Below, piece after piece: positions 47,679-61,100 of a DNA stretch of 64,000 nt. Made by a program: the position numbers and the translations under genes. How positions within the stretch are numbered: position 1 is the stretch's first letter; each line of letters opens with the position of its first letter. The stretch spans positions 26,055,316 through 26,119,315 of the forward strand of contig OX422183.1 of assembly GCA_949130485.1 (NCBI GenBank), read 5' to 3'. The DNA is from Agelas oroides (lineage: Eukaryota; Porifera; Demospongiae; Agelasida; Agelasidae). A model generated the notes under the pieces. The model was not told where the DNA came from. It searched no databases and worked only from the letters and a program-made list of their open reading frames with translations.

Positions 47679-50600
47679 GATTTGTCAACTGGTGCTGGTG
47701 CACCCCCACATGACACACAACTGCCTTTGTTGCTGTCCCACTATCCATTCCGTGTTCTTCTATTTCTGTGTCTTTCACTTTTGTCCATCTGTCCCTGTCC
47801 CTATGTCCCTGTCTCCTTCCATGTGTCCCGGTCCTGGAAATTTTCACCTAATGAAGATCGATTTGCCAGCTGGTGTTGGTGCACCCCCACTTGACGCACA
47901 ACTGCCTCTGTTGCTGTCCCACTATCCATTCCATGTTCTGCTTCTGTGTCTTTCACTTTGTCCGTCTGTCCCTGTTCCTACGTCCCTCTCAATGTCCTTG
48001 TCACTATCCCTGTTCCCCTGTCCCTGTTGCTGTCACTATCCCTGGCCCCTGTCCCTATTCCTCTGTCCCTTTCTCTGTTCTAATCCGTCTGTCCATGTCC
48101 CTATGTCTGTCCTTCTCCCCTTGCCCCGGTACCTGTCCCTGTCCATCTTCCTCTGTCCAAAGTCTGTCTCTGATCTCGTACCGGTACCAGTCCTTGCTTC
48201 TTTGTCATCTTCCCTCTCCCCTCCACTGTGTCCTTCTGCTCCTGTTTTTATCCCTCCAGGACCATTTCTGGCCCTCTCTTCCCGTTCCCCCATTCCTGTC
48301 CCACTGTCCCTGTCTCTCTGTCCCTGTCCCTCTGTCCCTGTCACTCTGTCCGTGTCTCAGTCGCTATTCCGGTCCCTCTTTCCTTATTCTTGTCCGTCTG
48401 TTGTGCTTCTGTTCCTGTCCAAGCCCCCATTTCCATGTCCCTTTCCATAGATCCCCGTTTCTGTCCTCCTTTCCCTGTTCCTGTCCCTGTCTGTCTGTCA
48501 GAGTCCCTGTCCTTCGGTCCATGTCCATCTGCCCTTTCTCTGTTCCTGTACCTTTCGCTGTTATTCCTTCCTGTCCCTCTCTCAGCCTGTCACTGTCCCT
48601 CTCTCCCTTTCCCTATGTCTGTCAATTGTCCATCCGTCCCTGTGTCCTTGTCCGTCTGTCCTCGCCCCTATTTCTGTCTCCTCCCTGTTCACCTGTCCCC
48701 CTGTCCCTGTCCTCTGTTCCGATCCCTGTCCCTCTGTCCTTGTCCCCTGTCACTCACCCTGTCACTCTCCCTGTCCCTCTGTGCTGTCCCTCTGTGCTTT
48801 TCCCTCTGTCCTTGTCCCTCTGTTCCGGTCCCGTTCCCTCTGTCCTTGTCCCCTGTCCCCCTGTCGCTGACCCTCTGTCCCTGTCCCTCTGTGCTATCCC
48901 TCTGTCCTTCTCCCTCTGTCCTTGTCCCTCTGTCCCTGTCCCTCTGTCGTGTCCTTCTGTCCCTGTCCACTGTCCCCTGTCCCTCTCCCTCTGTCATGTC
49001 CCTCAGTCACTGTCTTTCTTTCTCCTATTCCAGTCCATTTGTCCCTGTTCATGTGTCCTGGTCGGTCTGTCCTTTCCCCTATTTCTGAGTATTTCTACCT
49101 GATCCCCTGTCCCCCTGTCCCCCTGTCCCTGTGACTGTGTCCCTGTTCCAGTCCTTGTCCGTCTGTATCTGTTCCTCTTTGTGTCCCTCTCCTTGTCCCT
49201 CTGTCCCTGTACCTATCTCCCTTTCTCTCTCCCTGTCCTCATCTCAATCTCCCTCTTCATTATCCATATCCCTTTATCCCTGTACATCTGGCCCTGTCAC
49301 TGTGTTCCTGTTCCTGTCTTTGTCCCGATCCATCTCCCTCTTCCATGTCCCCATCCCTCTGTCCTTGTCTCTCTGTCCTTGTCCCTCTGTACCTGTCCCT
49401 CTGTCCCTGTCCCTGTCCCTCTATCCCTGTCCCTCTGTTCTTGTCCCTGTCCTTGTCCCACTGTTTCTGTCTCATCTCTACTTGTCCCTATACCTCTTTC
49501 CTTATTCCAGTGCCTGCGTCCTTGTGCATCTGTCCTTCCCCTATTTCTGTGTCCCTCTCCCTGTCCTCCTCTCCCACTGTCCCTGTCCCTCTGTCCTTGT
49601 CACTCTGTCCCTGTCCCTCTGTCCTTTTTCCCTGTCATTCTCCCTGTACCCCTGTCCCTGTCCTTGTTTGTGTCCTTCTCCGTGTCACTCTGTCCCTGTA
49701 CCTGTCTCCTTGTCTCTCTTCCTGCCCTTGTCTCTATCTCCCTCTTCCTTGTCCATATCCCTTTGTCCCTGTACATCTGGCACTGTCACTCTGTCCCTGT
49801 ACCTATCTCCCTGTCTCTGTCCCTGTCCTCCACTCTATCTCCCTTTACCTTATCCGTATCCCTTTGTCCCTGTACATCTCGCCCTGTCACTCTGTGCCTG
49901 TTCCTGTCTTTGTCCCTATCCATCTCCCTCTTCCTTTTCCCCATCCCTCTGTCCCTGTACCTCTCTACTTTTCCCTCTGTCTCTGCCCCTCTGTCCTTGT
50001 CCCTCTGTCTCTGTCCCTCTGTCCTTGTCCCTCTGTCCCTATCCCTCTGTCCCTATCCCTCTGTCCTTGTCCCCTGCCACTCTCCCTGTCCCCCTGTCCT
50101 TGTCCCTCGGTTGTGTCCCTCAGTCCCTGTCCCTCTGTCTCTGTCTCATCTCTCCTTGTCCCTATACCTCTTTCCTTATTCCAGTCCCTGTGTCCCTGTC
50201 CCTATGTCCTTGTTCATCTGTCCTTCACCTACTTCTGTGTCCCTCTGCCTGTCCTACTGTCGCGCTGTCCCAGTCCCTTTGTCCCTGTCCCTCGGTCCCT
50301 GTCCCTGTCCTCTGTCCTTGTCTCTCTGTCCCTGTCCCTCTGTGGCACTCACCCTGTCCGCCTGTCCCTGTCCCTATTTGTGTCCCTCTCCATGTCTCTC
50401 TGTCCATGTACCTGTCTCCTTGTCTCTGTCCTTGTCCTTGTCTCTATCTCCCTCTTCCTTGTCCATATCCCTTTGTCCCCGTACATCTGGCACTGTCACT
50501 CTGTCCCTGATCGTGTTTGTGTCCATATCCATCTCCGTCTTCCTTGTCCCTTTCCCTCTGTCCCTGTCCATCTGGCCCTGTCTCTCTGTCCCTGTTCCTG

Positions 50601-53600
50601 ACCATCTGTCTCTGTCCTTCTCACTATCACTCTATCCCTCTCTCTGTCCCTGTGTCACTTTCAATTTTTACATCCCTCTGTCCCCGTTGTCCTGTCTATG
50701 TCCCAGTCCAAGTCTTTGTCACTATGTATCTCCCTCTTCCCTGTCCTTCTATCCTGGTCCCTCTGTCCCCGTTCCTTTCTATCTGTCATAGTCCCTGTCC
50801 CTTTGCTGTCATTCATTTCCCATCCCTCCTGTCATTGTCCCTGTCCCTGTCACTCTATCCCTCTTCCTGTTCCTGTCCCTCTGCAGCTGTCCCTGTCCTT
50901 CAACCCCTGTCCTTGTTCCTGTCGTTATCACTACCGCTCTGTCCCTGTCTGTGTCACCCTGTCCCCGTTCCTGTCCCTCTCCCGGTTCCCATCCGTCTGT
51001 CCCTCTGTTTCTCTTTCCCTCTGTTCCAGTCCCTATGTCTGGGCTTGTCCCTTTCACCTGGCCTGACTATACCTGTCGCTCCCTGTCCTTGTTCCTCTCT
51101 TTGTCCCTGCCCTTGTTCCTGTTCCTGTCCCTGTCTGTGTCACTTTGTCTGTGTCACTCTGTCCGTATCCCTGTCCCTCTGTCCCTGTTTGTGTCACCCT
51201 GTTCATGTTCCTGTCCTATGTCACTGTTCCTCTGTCCCTGTCCCTATGTCTGTCCTTGTTTCTCTGTCCCTGTCTGACTATTCCTGTCGCTGTCCCTCTG
51301 TCGTTGTTTCTCTGTCCGTGTCTGATTATTCCTGTCACTGTCCCTGTCATGTCCTGTCCCTGTCCTGTCCCTGTCCATCTGTCCCTCTGTCCCTCTCTCC
51401 CTGTCTTGTCCCTCTCTCCCTTTCCTGTCGATGTTCCTGTCCGTGTTCCTGTCCCTTTCTTCCTGTTCCTATGTCCCATTTCCTGTTTGTGTGTCCATGT
51501 CCCAGACCATTTCCCTCCACCCCTGTCCTTCTCCCCTGGTCCCTCTGTTCTTGTCTATCTCTTGCTGTCACTCAGTCCCCGTTCCCTGTTCCTAGGAGCT
51601 GTCTATCTGTCACAGTCCCTATCCCTCTGTCCCTGTCGATCTGGCCTTGTCTTTGTCCCTGTCCCTATTGCGGTCATTCTCTTCCTGTCCCTATCGCTGT
51701 CCCAAACTACCTTTTTCTCTCTCCCTCTGTCCCTATCCCTCTGTCCCTGTCCCTTTTCCTGTCCCTATCCTTGTCCGTCTGTCCTGTCTGTGTCACCCTG
51801 TCCCTGTTCCTGTCCCTCTTTCCTTATTCTTCTCCGTCCGTTGTCCTTCTGTTCCTATCCAAGTTCCCCTTTCCATGTCCATTTCTGTAGATCCCCGTTT
51901 CTGTCCTCCTTTCCCTGTTCCTGTCCCTGTCTGTCTGTCACAGTCCCTGTCCTTCGGTCCATGTTCATCTGCCCTTTCTCTGTTCCTATACCTTTCACTG
52001 TCATACCTTCCTGTCCCTCTCTCAGCCTGTCACTGTCCCTCTGTCCCTTTCCCTACGTGTGTCAATTGTCCCTCCGTCCCTGTGTCCTTGTCTGTCTGTC
52101 CTTCCCCTATTTCTGTGTCCCTCTCCCTGTACTCCTGTCCCTGTCCCTCTGTCCCTGTCCCTCTGTCCCAGTTCCTCTGTCGCTGTCCATCTGTCCTTGT
52201 CCCCTGTCACTCTCCCTGCCCCCCTGTCCCTATTTATGTCCCTCTCCATGTCCCTCTGTCCACGTACCTGTCTCCTTGTCTGTGTCCCTCTCCTTCTCTC
52301 TAGCTCCCTCTTCCTTGTCCATATCCCTTTGTCCCTGTACATCTGGCACTGTCACTCTGTCCCTGTTCCTGTCTTGGTCCATATCCATCTCCGTCTTCCT
52401 TGTCCCCATCCCTCTGTCCCTGTACATCTGGCCCTGTCACTCTGTCCCTCTTCCTGTCTTTGTCCTATCCATCTGTTCATATCCCTTTGTCCTTGTACGT
52501 CTGGCGCTGTCACTCTGTCCCTGTTCCTGTCCTTATCCGTCTGTCCCTGTCCCTGTTCCTCTTTGTGTCCTTCTCCTTGTCCCTCTGTCCCTGTACCTAT
52601 TTGTGTCCCTCTCCTTGTCCCTCTGTCCCTGTACGTACCTATCTCCCTTTTTCTGTCCCTGTCCTCATCTCTATCTCCCTCTTCATTATCCATATCCCTT
52701 TGTCCCTGTACATCTGGCCCTGTCACTGTGTCCCTGTTCCTGTCTTTGTCCCTATCCATCTCCCTCTTCCATGTCCCCATCCCTCTGTCCTTGTCTCTCT
52801 GTCCTTGTCCCTCTGTCCCTGTCCCTCTGTCCCTGTCCCTCTATCCCTGTCCTTCTGTTCTTGTCCCTGTCCTTGTCCCTCTGTTTCTGTCTCATCTCTA
52901 CTTGTCCCTATACCTCTTTCCTTATTCCAGTGCCTGCGTCCTTGTGCATCTGTCCTTCCCCTATTTCTCTGTCCCTCTCCCTGTCCTCCTCTCCCACTGT
53001 CCATGTCCCTCTGTCCCTGTCCCTGTCCCTGTCCCTCTTTCCTTGTCATTCTGTCCCTGTCCCTCTGTCCTTTTACCCTGTCACTCTCCCTGTACCTCTG
53101 TCCCTGTTCCTGTTTGTGTCCTTCTCCGTGTCCCTCTGTCCCTGTACCTGTCTCCTTGTCTCTCTTCCTGCCCTTGTCTCTATCTCCCTCTTCCTTGTCC
53201 ATATCCCTTTGTCCCTGTACATCTGGCACTGTCACTCTGTCCCTGTACCTATCTCCCTGTCTCTGTCCCTGTCCTCCTCTCTATCTCCCTTTACCTTATC
53301 CGTATCCCTTTGTCCCTGTACATCTCGCCCTGTCACTCTGTGCCTGTTCCTGTCTTTGTCCCTATCCATCTCCCTCTTCCTTTTCCCCATCCCTCTGTCC
53401 CTGTACCTCTCTACTTTTCCCTCTGTCTCTGTCCCTCTGTCCTTGTCCCTCTGTCTCTGTCCCTCTGTCCTGGTCCCTCTGTCCCTGTCCCTCTGTCCTT
53501 GTCCCCTGTCACTCTCCCTGTCCCCCTGTCCTTGTCCCTCGGTTGTGTCCCTCAGTCCCTGTCCCTCTGTCTCTGTCTCATCTCTCCTTGTCCCTATACC

Positions 53601-55917
53601 TCTTTCCTTATTCCAGTCCCTGTGTCCCTGTCCCTATGTCTTTGTGCATCTGTCCTTCACCTACTTCTTTGTCCCTCTCCCTGTCCTACTATCGCGCTGT
53701 CCCTGTACCTTTGTCCCTGTCCTTCGGTCCCTGTCCCTGTCCTCTGTCCTTGTCTCTCTGTCCCTGTCCCCCTGTCCCTGTCCTTATTTGTGTCCCTCTC
53801 CGTGTCCCTCTGTCCCTGTACCTGTCTCCTTGTCTCTGTCCCTGTCCTTGTCTCTATCTCCCTCTTCCTTGTCCATATCCCTTTGTCCCCGTACATCTGG
53901 CACTGTCACTCTGTCCCTGATCCTGTTTGTGTCCATATCCATCTCCGTCTTCCTTGTCCCTATCCCTCTGTCCCTGTCCATCTGGCCCTGTCTCTCTGTC
54001 CCTGTTGCTGTCCATCTGTCTCGTCCCTCTCACTGTCACTCTATCCCTCTCTCTGTCCCTGTGTCCCTTTCAATTTTAACATCCCTCTGTCCCCGTTGTC
54101 CTCTCTATGTCCCAGTCCAAGTCCTTGTCACTATGTATCTCCCTCTTCCCTGTCCTTCTATCCTGGTCCCTCTGTCCTCGTTCCTTTCTATCTGTCAAAG
54201 TCCCTGGCCCTTTGCTGTCGCTCATTTCCTATCCCTGTCCCAGTCCCTCTGTCCCCCAGTCTCTGTCCCCATGTGTGTCCTTGTCCCTGTCACTCTATCC
54301 CTGTTCCATTTCCTGTCCCTCTGCAGCTGTCTCTGTCCTTCAACCCCTGACCCTATACCTGTCGTTATCACCATCGGTCCGTCCCTGTCTCTATCACCCT
54401 GTCCCCGTTCCTGTCCCTCTCCCGGTTCCATCCGTTTGTCCCTCTGTTTCCCTTTCCCTCTGTTCCTGTCCCTATGTCTGATCTTATCCCTCTCCTCCGG
54501 TCTGACTATTCCTGTCGGTCCCTGTCCTTGTTCCACTCTTTGTCCCTGCCCTTGTTCCTGTTCCCATCCATGTCTGTGTCACTTTGTCTGTGTCACTCTG
54601 TCCCTGTTCCTGTGCCTTTGTTTCTGTTGCTATATGTCCCTGTCCTTGTCCCTCTGTCTCTATCCTTCTGTTCCCGTCACTCAGTCCCTGTTGCCTGTTC
54701 CTGTCTATCTGTCACAGTCCCTATCCGTCTGTCATTGTCTCTGTCCCTATGCATTTCGCTGTCCTTATTGCTATCCCCAACTCGCTGTCCCTCTGTCCCT
54801 GTCCCTCTGTCCCTGTTCCTGTCCTTGTCCGTCTGTCCTTGTCCCTGTCCGTATTTGTGTCCCTCTCCCTGTCCCTCTGTTCCTGTACCTATCTCCCTGT
54901 CTCTGTCCCTCTCCTCATCTCTATCTCTCTTTTCTTTATCCATGTCCTTTTGTCCCTGTACATCTCGCCCTGTCACTCTGTCCCTTTTCCTGTGTTTGTC
55001 CCTATCCATCTCCCTCTTCCTTGTTCATATCCTTTTGTCCCTGTACATCTGGCCCTGTCACTCTGTTTCCTGTTCCTGTCCATCTGTCTCTGTCCCTGTT
55101 TGTATGTCCCTCCGTTCCTGTCCCTGTCCATTTCCCTGTCCATCTCCCTCTCTCCTTGTCCCGGATGTTGTCTCTCTATTCCTCCCTCTGTCCCTCTGTC
55201 CCTATCCATGTTCTCATATCTCTGCCCCTGTCCTCGTCCTTGTGCCTGTTTGTCTCCCTCTTCCCTATCCTTCTTTCCAACTCCCTCTGTTCCTGTTCAT
55301 CTGTTCCGGCCCCTCTATCCCTGTCCATCTGTTCCTGTCACTCTGTCCCTGTTCCTATCTATCTGTTACAGTCGCCCTATCATTGTACCCCTGTCACTCT
55401 GTTCCTGTCCCTTTCTGTCTGTCCATGTGCTGGCCTCTGTCCATGTCCCTCTGTTCCTGTGACCCTCGACGTCCTTGTCCTTGTCACTATCCCTCTCTCC
55501 CTGTCCCTGTACCTGTGCCTTTGTCCCAAACTCTTTGTGCTTGTCCCTCTGTCCCTAACTCTTTCTCCTCTGTCCCTGTCTGTCTGTCCATCTTCCAGTT
55601 CCTCTACCTGTCCATCTCCCTCTCTCCCTGTCCCTCTGTCCGTATCTCAGTCCCTGTCTTTCTCTCCCTGTCCCCGTCCCTGTCCCTCATTCCCTATTCA
55701 TGTCCCTCTCTCCCTGTCCCCCTGTCCGTATCTCAGTTCCTGTCTTTCTCTCCCTGTCCCCGTCCCTGTCCCTCATTCCCTATTCATGTCCCTCTCTCCC
55801 TGTCCCTATGTCCCTTTCCCTGGCTCTCTCTCACTGCCTCTTTCGCTCTATCCCCCTCTCCCTGTCCCTGTGTTTGTCCTTCTGTCCTTGACTCTACCCT
55901 CTCTTTTGTTGATACAC
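47679..55917 (+). repeat. Pyrimidine-rich satellite array A5
   Basis: About 8.2 kb. The leader is duplicated (47679 and 47860). Anchors near 48446 and 51886 are 3440 bp apart. The A+T-rich insert is absent: near 55090 the sequence jumps to the array-terminal segment (GTTTGTATGTCCCTCC), so the ~2.5-kb module end is deleted. A second contraction near 49130 joins GTGACTGTGTCCC to CAGTCCTTGTCCG. The longest open frame of the window (1598 codons, 51145-55941) runs through it from a TTG into spacer S6. It is repeat-derived and not a gene. Confidence 0.93.
55638..55809 (+). repeat. 86-bp tandem duplication at the end of A5
   Basis: GTCCGTATCTCAG begins at 55638 and 55724. The units differ by about two bases (CAGTTCCTG for CAGTCCCTG, and the join). 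Other arrays have a single unit here. Confidence 0.78.
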
Positions 55918-57140
55918 CTGGTTCTACTAGGTTCATTATGACATCCCCCAACTTTTGTAGTTGTACTGGATTACCCTTAACTCTACTTTGTTGTACTTGA
56001 CTCACCCAACTCTATGCTATAATGCTCTGCCAGGTTTAGTTGAACTCTCCTACAGTCTGCTACGTTGTACTACTAGAATCTATACAACACTCTGTATCCC
56101 ACTCTTCCGCAGCTTCTAATGGAATCTGCCTGACTCCACTACACTCTACCATAGCTCTACCTGATTCTAAGGGACTGTGCTTGACTCCACCTGTCTCTGC
56201 CATGGCTCTATCTGATTCTACAGTAAAGTATTTGACTCCACCTCACTTCACCATGGATTTCCTGGTTCCAATCAATGCCACCCTTACTCTACATCTTTGT
56301 GGTTCTACTTGACTGTTGTCATTTTGCAAAGATAATGGTTTTGTTGCTTCTTCCTTTTTTCCTACTTATATGCACTTACTCCTTACTAAAGCATCCCTGC
56401 ATGTCTCAAGAAGTCATGCTAGTACAACTAGGGCAGAATCTACATCTAGTGAGGTTTTCTGTATTGAAGAAGTCCCACAATCAACTTTACACTGACATGA
56501 ATTCTGCTCAATGTAACACACTATTACAGCAGAAATCCTTCCCCCTGACTCACCTCAGAACCAGCCAACTCCCCCTCCACTTATCCCCAGTAACAGTCTA
56601 ACCTCTTTCCACAACACGTACACTAGCTCCCAGCATGAAGAGTCCTTATCTGGATTCCTTCAATTATTCAGCCCTACCCTAGCATACATGTAATCTGGAA
56701 CAAATGGCCATCACCCTCCCACCCTCTCCCTCTCCCTCAAAGATCCCTACGGATTAGGGGAAGACATAATTTGCAGTTTTGTGAGTGTTACCTCAGCAAA
56801 TGGGAGCTACGATGTGCGTCGTAGCAGTGTTGGCGCTCCCCCACCCGACACCCCAACCACTGCTGTGTAGCTATCTCTTGGATACACTGACAACGCAGTG
56901 GGAATGGAGGCGATGTAGCTAGCTACACTACCTGCAAGGTTGAAATTCTTAGAAGCTAATAGCTATAGATAGTGAGGTGTACAAAAATCATATAAGCTAG
57001 GCAGTAATGTTGATGACATTCTGCCAAATGCATGCAAGTGAACTAAAAAAATGAGCAAAAAGTTTCCCCACTAGGGTGAGGTCTTGGGGTATTGGGCTAC
57101 CACGACACACGCAACACTACATGGCCAGAACAAGTCCCAG

Positions 57141-57395
57141 GTAACACCTGATGGCAGAGCCAGAGCCCCTCTCCTCCTTGCAGCTGGCTAGGCTGACACC
57201 CCTGGTTCCACTCCGTGTCCAGAGTCTGTGGGATGTAAGGGAGGAACAGAGCGGCCCCTAGACCATATCGAGCAGCCAACTTGCATAGCTCTGAACCTTC
57301 TAACAGCTTTGGTTATGACTGTTAGTCCCCACAGTCTCCATGTAGGACACTCCCCAACAGCTGCGCACAGTGTGGGTACTAGTAAAAGTGTTTTT
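57141..57395 (+). ncRNA. Candidate Pol III-type RNA in spacer S6 (255 nt)
   Basis: A box 57152-57163, B box 57204-57214 and T5 57391-57395. The one internal change noticed relative to S1 is CAACTTGCAT for CAACTCGCAT. Length and control elements are unchanged. Confidence 0.38.
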
Positions 57396-57399
57396 CTCC

Positions 57400-57418
57400 T
57401 ATTTATACTGCTATAAAA
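57400..57418. promoter_or_regulatory. Two opposed TATA-like boxes in S6
   Basis: TATAAATA leftward (57407-57400) and TATAAAA rightward (57412-57418), identical to S1. Confidence 0.25.
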
Positions 57419-58118
57419 TGCGTCCCTAATAATTATGGGTTTCGAAACAATGAATATCATTAACGTCTCGTTAATTACATTTCCGCTTGCACCTCATTAG
57501 CCCTCGCGGTCGCGGAACCAGACTCGGACTCCGCGAGCTAACCAGATCCAAACGCAGTTTTTGTCACTACTGCCAGGAGCCGTGTGAAGGTCTGCAGTCT
57601 AGATCAAAGGACAAATGTTAGCTTCAGGCTAGGGTATAGCTGGAAGTAACAGCTAGCCACACGATCATGGCTGCGAGTCAACGTATCAGAGACAGTGCTG
57701 CATTGCGTCTCAGATGATGTGGTGTCTTCTGGTTTCCCATGGTGTCTCATCGTCTAGCAGGTACAGGGTGCACTTGCAGATTGCTCTGAGATGAACAGTC
57801 AGTAAGATATCAAGGTGATTGTGTAACCAACATAGGCAGTGTTGTCCCATTGTGTCTCATGATGTCACATGGGATCTCATGTTACATGATAGTTCGTGTT
57901 GTCTGATGGTTTCAAGGTTTCATGTCGAAGCACCCTGAAGACCAGTGTTTTTGAAGCATATCTACCAAAAACAAAAATGTCACTTTGCCATAACTGCCCA
58001 ACCCATTTATGACATAAATGCCACACTTATTCAAGCGATGAATGTCTCATTCCCATATTACATTGCATTTTGTAACTTCTGACTTTATGCATCTTGAAAT
58101 TTTCACCTAATGAACATC

Positions 58119-61100
58119 GATTTGCCAACTGGTGCTGGTGCACCCCCACTTGACACACAACCGCCTCTGTTGCTGTCCCACTATCCATTCCGTGTTTTTC
58201 TGTTTCTGTGTCTTTCACTTTTGTCCATCTGTCCCTGTCCCTATGTCCCTGTTTGCTTCCATGTGTCCCTGTCCTGGAAATTTTCACCTAATGAACATCG
58301 ATTTGCCAGCTGGTGTTGGTACACCCCCACTTGACGCACAACTGCCTCTGTTGCTGTCCCACTATCCATTCTATGTTCTGCTTCTGTGTCTTTCACTTTG
58401 TCCATCTGTGCCTGTCCCTACGTCCCTGTCAATGTCCCTGTCACTATCCCTGTTCCCCTGTCCCTGTTGCTGTCACTATCGCTGGCCCCTGTCCCTATTC
58501 CTCTGTCCCTTTCCCTGTTCTAATCCGTCTGTCCCTGTCCCTATGTCTGTCCTTCTCCCCTTGCCCCGGTACCTGTCCCTGCCCATCTTCCTCTGTCACA
58601 GGTCTGTCTCTGATCTCGTACCAGTATCATTCTTTGCTTCTTTGTCATCTTCCCTCTCCCCTCCACTGTGTCCTTCTGCTCCTGTTTTTATCCCTCCAGG
58701 ACCATTTCTGGCCCTCTCTTCCCGTTCCCCCATTCCTGTCCCTCTGTCCCTGTCTCTCTGTCGCTGTCACTCTGTCCGTGTCTCAGTCACCATTCCATTC
58801 CTTCTTTCCTTATTCTTGTCCGTCTGGTGTGTTTCTGTTGCTGTCCAAGCCCCCATTTCCATGTCCCTTTCCGTAGATCCCCGTTTCTGTCCTCCTTTCC
58901 CTGTTCCTGTCCCTGTCTGTCTGTCACAGTCCCTGTCCTTCGGTCCATGTCCATCTGCCCTTTCTCTGTTCCTGTACCTTTCGCTGTGATTACTTCCTGT
59001 CCCTCTCTCAGCCTGTCACTGTCCCTCTGTCCCTTTCCTTACGTCTGTCAATTGTCCCTCCGTCCCTGTGTCCTTGTACGTCTGTCCTCGCCTCTATTTC
59101 TGTGTCCCTCTCCCTGTTCACCTGTCCCCCTGTCCCTGTCCTCTGTTCCGATCCCTGTCCCTCTGTCCTTGTTCCCTGTCACTCTCCCTGTCACTCTCCC
59201 TGTCCCTCTGTGCTGTCCCTCTGTCCTTGTACCTCTGTCCTTGTCCCTCTGTCCTTGTCCCTCTGTCTTTGTCCCCTATCACTCTCCCTGTCCCCCTGTC
59301 CCGTCCCTCTGTTCCGGTCCCGTTCCCTCTGTCCTTGTCCCCTGTCCCCCTGTCGCTGACTCTCTGTCCCTGTCCCTCTGTGCTATCCCTCTGTCCTTCT
59401 CCGTCTGTCCTTGTTCCCTGTCACTCTCCCTGTCCCACTGTCCCTGTCCCTCTGACGTGTCCCTCAGTCCCTCTCCCCTGGCACTCTCCCTGTCTCCCTG
59501 TCCCTCTCCCTCTGTCGTGTCCCTCAGTCCCTGTCCTTCTTTCCCTATTCCAGTCCATTTGTCCCCTTTCATGTTTCCTTGTCCATCTGTCCTTTCCCCT
59601 ATTTCTGTGTATCTCTACCTGTTCCCCTGTCCCTGTCCCTCTGTCCCTCTCACTGTGTCCCCGTTCCTGCCTATGTTTCTATCCACCTCCCTCTTCCTTC
59701 TCCCCATCCCTCTGTCCCTGTACATCTCTCCCTGTCCCTCTCTTCCTGTCCCTGTCCCTCTGTCCTTATCCATCTGTCACGCTGTCCCTGTTCCAGTCCT
59801 TGTCCGTCTGTCTCTGTTCCTCTTTGTGTACCTCTCCTTGTCCCTCTGTCCCTGTACCTATCTCCCTTTCTCTGTCCCTGTCCTCATCTCAATCTCCCTC
59901 CTCATTATCCATATCCCTTTGTCCCTGTACATATGGCCCTGTCACTGTGTCCCTGTTCCTGTCTTTGTCCCGATCCATCTCCCTCTTCCATGTCCCCATC
60001 CCTCTGTCCTTGTCTCTCTGTCCTTGTCCCTCTGTCCCTGTCCCTCTGTCCCTGTCCCTCTATCCCTGTCCCTCTGTCCTTGTCCCTGTCCTTGTCCCTC
60101 TGTTTCTGTCTCATCTCTACTTGTCCCTATACCTCTTTCCTTATTCCAGTGCCTGCGTCCTTGTGCATCTGTCCTTCCCCTATTGTGTGTCCCTCTCCCT
60201 GTCCTCCTGTCCCACTGTCCCTATCCCTCTGTCCCTGTCCCTGTTCCTCTGTCCTTGTCACTCTGTCCCTGTCCCTCTGTCCTTTTTCCCTGTCACTCTC
60301 ACTGTACCCCTTTCCCTGTCCCTATTTGTGTCCCTCTCCGTGTCCCTCTGTCCCTGTACCTGTCTCCTTGTCTCTCTTCCTGTCCTTGTTTCTATCTCCG
60401 TCTTCCTTGTCCATATCCCTTTGTCCCTGTACATCTGGCACTGTCACTCTGTCCCTGTTCCAGTCTTTGTCCATATTCATCTCCATCTTCCTTGTCCCTA
60501 TCCCTCTGTCCCTGTACATATGGCCCTGTCGCTCTCTCCCTCTTCCTGTCTTTGTCCTATCCATCTGTCCATATCACTTTCTTCTTTTACATCTGGCCTT
60601 GTCACTCTGTCCGTGTTCCTGTCTTTGTCCTTATCCATCTCCCCCTTCCTTGTACCTATCCCTCTGTCCCTGTCCCTCTGTCCTTGGCCCTCTGTCACTC
60701 TGTCGCTGTTCCCTGTCACTCTGTCCGTGTTCCTGTCCTTGTCCGTCTGTCCTTGTCCCTGTCCCTATTTGTGTCCCTCTCCCTGTTCCTCTGTCCCTGT
60801 ATCTATCTCCCTGTCTCTGTCCCTCTCCTCATCCCTATCTCCCTTTTCCTTATCCGTATCCTTTTGTCCCTGTACATCTCGCCCTGTCACTCTGTCCCTG
60901 TTCCTGTCTTTGTCCCTATCCATCTCCCTCTTCCTTGTTCATATCCGTTTGTCCCTGTACATCTGGCCCTGTCATTCTGTTCCTGTTTCTGTCCATCTGT
61001 CTCTGTCCCTGTCACTGTCCTTCTATCCCTCTCTCTGTCCCTGTGTCCCTTTCAATTTTTCCGTCCCTGTGTCCCTGTTCTCCTGTCTATGTCCCAGTCC

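Larger units (their letters stand above)
55918..58118 (+). repeat. Macrosatellite spacer copy S6
   Basis: A full spacer. It has the short GGCAGTAATG form and the 20-bp CpG-patch deletion shared with S3. It also has the CTGCGAGTC variant shared with S5, one 24-bp unit and the 66-bp block in slightly modified form. The combination of S3-like and S5-like variants indicates exchange between copies. No credible gene. Confidence 0.9.

Noticed and set aside
52723-53235. Minus-strand frames rich in Arg-Asp, Gly-Gln and Thr-Gly (this one 170 codons) as RD-repeat proteins
   Set aside because: They are the complement of the same satellite. No globular domain and no conserved start or end were seen.
51145-55941. 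1598-codon open frame (also 23269-27348, 59068-62805, 40227-43400, 38003-40987 and many more) as giant Ser/Pro/Cys-rich proteins
   Set aside because: The 6/8-bp steps have no stop in any frame, so long frames overlap in all registers. The initiators checked are non-ATG (TTG at 51145). The product is pure repeat and changes frame freely between arrays, and the frames run into spacers.
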